Source: Odobenus rosmarus divergens (taxonomy: Eukaryota > Chordata > Mammalia > Carnivora > Odobenidae). From it: a stretch of 64,000 bases of DNA. The notes beneath the pieces were generated by a model that saw only the letters and a list, made by a program, of their open reading frames with translations, did no database searches and was not told where the DNA came from. Made by a program: the position numbers and the translations under genes. Shown here in pieces: positions 61,745 to 64,000 of this stretch. Numbering within the stretch: the first letter of the stretch is position 1; each line of letters opens with the position of its first letter. Location: assembly GCF_000321225.1 (NCBI RefSeq), contig NW_004450582.1:78145-142144 (forward strand). Reading direction: 5' to 3'.

Positions 61745-62460
61745 GAGACTGAAAAATCTGATAATGGTATCCTAGAATACAAGGACTTCAATAATTCAAA
61801 TAGAAAGGAGATGATCATCAGAGTCAAGATTTTGCAGAAAAAAGAAATTGTTGAAATTAAGACTACAAACCATTTAGTACATTTGGCAGTTGGGAATCTT
61901 TATTGACTGTAGAAAAACCAGATGTTAGAAATGGGTATGGGCAGGTAACAAATGGTATCAGTTGTGGATCAATATATTTGAACATGTGAGTATATGTGTC
62001 TCTCAGAAATTTTAAATGAATATTGAAGGAACTAATATTTTAATTTGAATTAAGGGGAGAGGCTATTATAGTTGATGAGAAAGACTTGAGGCAATTATCA
62101 TTTGAAGAACAGGGCCAGGTGGGGTATGGCCTTTAAAGAAGAGAGAGGAGATGACAGTTGGAACAATATCCAAAATTTTAGATAAGGTGATAGAATTAAG
62201 GGCAAAGATGAAGTTGCTGGTCTTGAACAAGAGGAGGAAGACAGTCTCCGAGACTATAGGGAAGGATGAGAGAATGGATGTGGCACAGATGATTTTATAG
62301 TTAGTGAGGTGAGAAATTGATTAGCATCACTCCTGAAGTCCTCAGATGTGGATCACCAACAGTGAAAGAAAAGAAATTTGGGTGGGAGATTGGGAAAAAG
62401 GGTGAAATTTTGGAATAGTCTTTAAAGAAAATAAGGGAGCTAGTCAAATAAAACACTGAT

Positions 62461-63146
62461 GAGCAGACAAGGAGATCAAGAAAATTTTTCGAAGCATAGA
62501 TCTGCAGTATTGCTAAGTAATAAGTTTCATATTATTATGAAACAGACCTCAAATATTCACATATAAGGTCTAAGAAAGCCCACTAGAGTATTTAATTTGT
62601 GCTGGAATTTGCTGGGCAGATGTGGCAGGGAGGTAGTCATCCACTCAGCCATTTGTGAGGGTAACCCTTAAATTCAGCTTAGCCTGAAGAGCAGCAAGTT
62701 CACCTCTTTACCATTACTTGATAGTGACCTGCATTGTGTTGCCCTGCTCTCCATCCTGTACCCTTGCCCAAGGCAGCCATGCACTCTGGCTCTGCCAACT
62801 TCTTCTCTAAGATATTATAAATTGGGCATTTGGAAAGGTGCTTTCAGAAGCCTGGCATATTGTAATTGAATATGGCCTTCAGTCCACGTTTATCCACCCT
62901 GTAAGCTCTACTCCAAAACAGAGCTCACATCTTTCCCCACTAGAATCACATTAATTCAAGCCACCATTGGCTCATCTAGATGATGGCCACCATTTTCTAA
63001 ACAGTCTCCCCACACCCAAACTTGTCTCTTTTTAACCCTTTCTTAACAACCTAGTGTTCACATTTGTAATGTTATAAAAATGATACTTTATCCCTAGATC
63101 TTTTGCACTTAGAATAAACCCACATTTCTTGTGTGTGTGTGTCAAC
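62461..63146. other. Unassigned sequence
   Basis: No repeat family or gene recognised, apart from a (TG)n tract at about 63129-63143. Confidence 0.4.
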
Positions 63147-63410
63147 TTTTTTTTATTATCTTATGTTAATCACCATACATTACATCATTAGTTTTAGATG
63201 TAGTGTTCCATGATTCATTGTTTGCGTGTAACACCCAGTGCTCCATGCAGTACGTGCCCTCTTTAATACCCATCACCAGGCTAACCCATCCCCCCACCCC
63301 CCTCCCCTCTAGAACCCTCAATTTGTTTCTCAGAGTCCATAGTCTCTCATGGTCTCCCCCTCCTAACTCCCCCCCCTTCATTTTTCCCTTCCTACTATCT
63401 TCTTTTTTTT
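63147..63410 (-). mobile_element. Carnivore L1, 3' UTR only
   Basis: Reversed L1 3' UTR: poly-T, 'atgttaatcaccatacatta', 'aacacccagtgctccatgca', CCCCCCACCCCCCTCC and 'agagtccatagtctctcatg'. Only about 265 bp was copied, so it has no ORF2. Open frames on both strands at 63166-63415 are shadows within this UTR. Confidence 0.92.
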
Positions 63411-63459
63411 TCTAACATCTAATGTATTATTTCTTAATCTGACATATAAATCCCTATAG

Positions 63460-64000
63460 GGCAGAGCACACACCTGCCCGGACCTCTTCTCCCACCATTC
63501 ACTCCCTTGCCTACAATGCTCCCAGACACACTGATCGTTCATTTTCCAGAGCTCACCAAGCACATTCTTGCCTTAAGGACTTTGCACTGATTTTTCCCTC
63601 AACCCAGAACACCCTTCCATCTGATCTTCATATGGTTGGCTCTTTCTCATGTTTCAGCTCCCAGCTTGAAGGCTACCTCTCTAGAGAAAATTTTCTTTAT
63701 TACTCGATTTGATATACATGACCTCTCCATCTCTCCATAGCTCTATTATGATATGTATTTTTCTCAGTAAAATGTATTATTTCATTGTAAATTTCATAAA
63801 TAAAACAATGTCATTAATGTATTTTACTACTTGTTTTTTCTTTCTCACTGGATGGTAAAATCTTTGGGGCAGAAACCATGTCTGCCTTTTGTAACACTGT
63901 AGCACCAGTCCCTAGCAAAGTGCCTAACTAAACACCTGGTACATAATCCAAAATGCCAGCTCATTAAATGAATGAAGATGAAAGAATGAACAAATGAGCC
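63460..64000 (+). mobile_element. L2 LINE 3' end, running to the window edge
   Basis: 'tttcagctcccagcttgaag' with 'gctacctctctagagaaaat', then 'ggggcagaaaccatgtctgc', 'agtccctagcaaagtgccta' and 'attaaatgaatgaagatg' match the plus-strand L2 3' end. May continue past 64000. Confidence 0.7.

Larger units (their letters stand above)
59330..62460 (-). mobile_element. L2 LINE, split by an L1 and a SINE
   Basis: Three segments (about 59330-60097, 61256-61537, 61745-62460) follow the reversed L2 consensus in order: 'ccctcaaggtccttacact', 'gagagccttcgatgccctac', 'gtccaggaaaaggaaaagg', then 'caccaacatttaaaggacat', then 'ggcctttaaagaagagagag'. A (GT)n tract lies at 59445-59461. Strongly diverged, limits approximate. 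Confidence 0.5.

Overview
This is mammalian nuclear DNA from a carnivore. The diagnostic signal is about two dozen copies of a tRNA-derived SINE (Can-SINE / SINEC type) that begins GGGGCGCCTGGGTGGCTCAG and ends in a (CT)-rich stretch, AATAAA repeats and an A-tail. They are accompanied by L1 copies with a carnivore-type 3' UTR. The SINE variants fit an arctoid caniform (bear, pinniped or musteloid) better than dog or cat, but I cannot name the species. I see no protein-coding exon, no functional RNA gene and no CpG island. The window looks like a gene desert or the inside of a very large intron. All longer open frames are either L1 ORF2 debris or chance frames.

Layout. 1-4.2 kb: an L1 tail, two SINEs in opposite orientation and a 5'-truncated L1 on the minus strand. 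4.25-11.3 kb: one very old L1 on the plus strand, 5' UTR to 3' UTR, split by a MaLR retroelement (internal end plus MLT1-type LTR) and by eight SINEs, seven of them packed into 1.9 kb. 11.3-12.6 kb: a second plus-strand L1 3' half. 14.8-15.2 and 17.4-17.85 kb: two ERVL-type solo LTRs (MLT2-like). The second contains an almost perfect but 3'-truncated 5S rRNA retrocopy with 15-bp target-site duplications and no A-tail. 21.3-22.8 kb: probably an old MaLR internal region. 23.8-33.4 kb: a thick pile of L1 remnants, mostly minus strand. 33.4-51.7 kb: sparse ancient repeats (MIR, L2, hAT-type MITEs, a CR1/L3-like remnant), several SINEs, and a rather young L1 with a clean TSD at 45.1-46.1 kb.

51.7-59.3 kb is strikingly poor in interspersed repeats (one microsatellite and one MIR in about 7.6 kb). 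Its core, roughly 53.4-55.0 kb, has motif content resembling developmental conserved noncoding DNA and is the best candidate for a functional element. 59.3-64 kb is an old minus-strand L2 broken by a young L1 and a SINE, then a short L1 3'-UTR insertion and a plus-strand L2 that runs off the window.

Nothing here acts together as a pathway. The content is a layered record of transposition in the order L2/MIR/CR1, then L1M and MaLR/ERVL, then older SINEs, then carnivore L1 and young SINEs. Family names are assigned from memory of consensus sequences without a database search, so broad classes are safer than subfamily names. No novel gene system was found. The 5S tailless retropseudogene and the repeat-poor island are the two observations most worth following.
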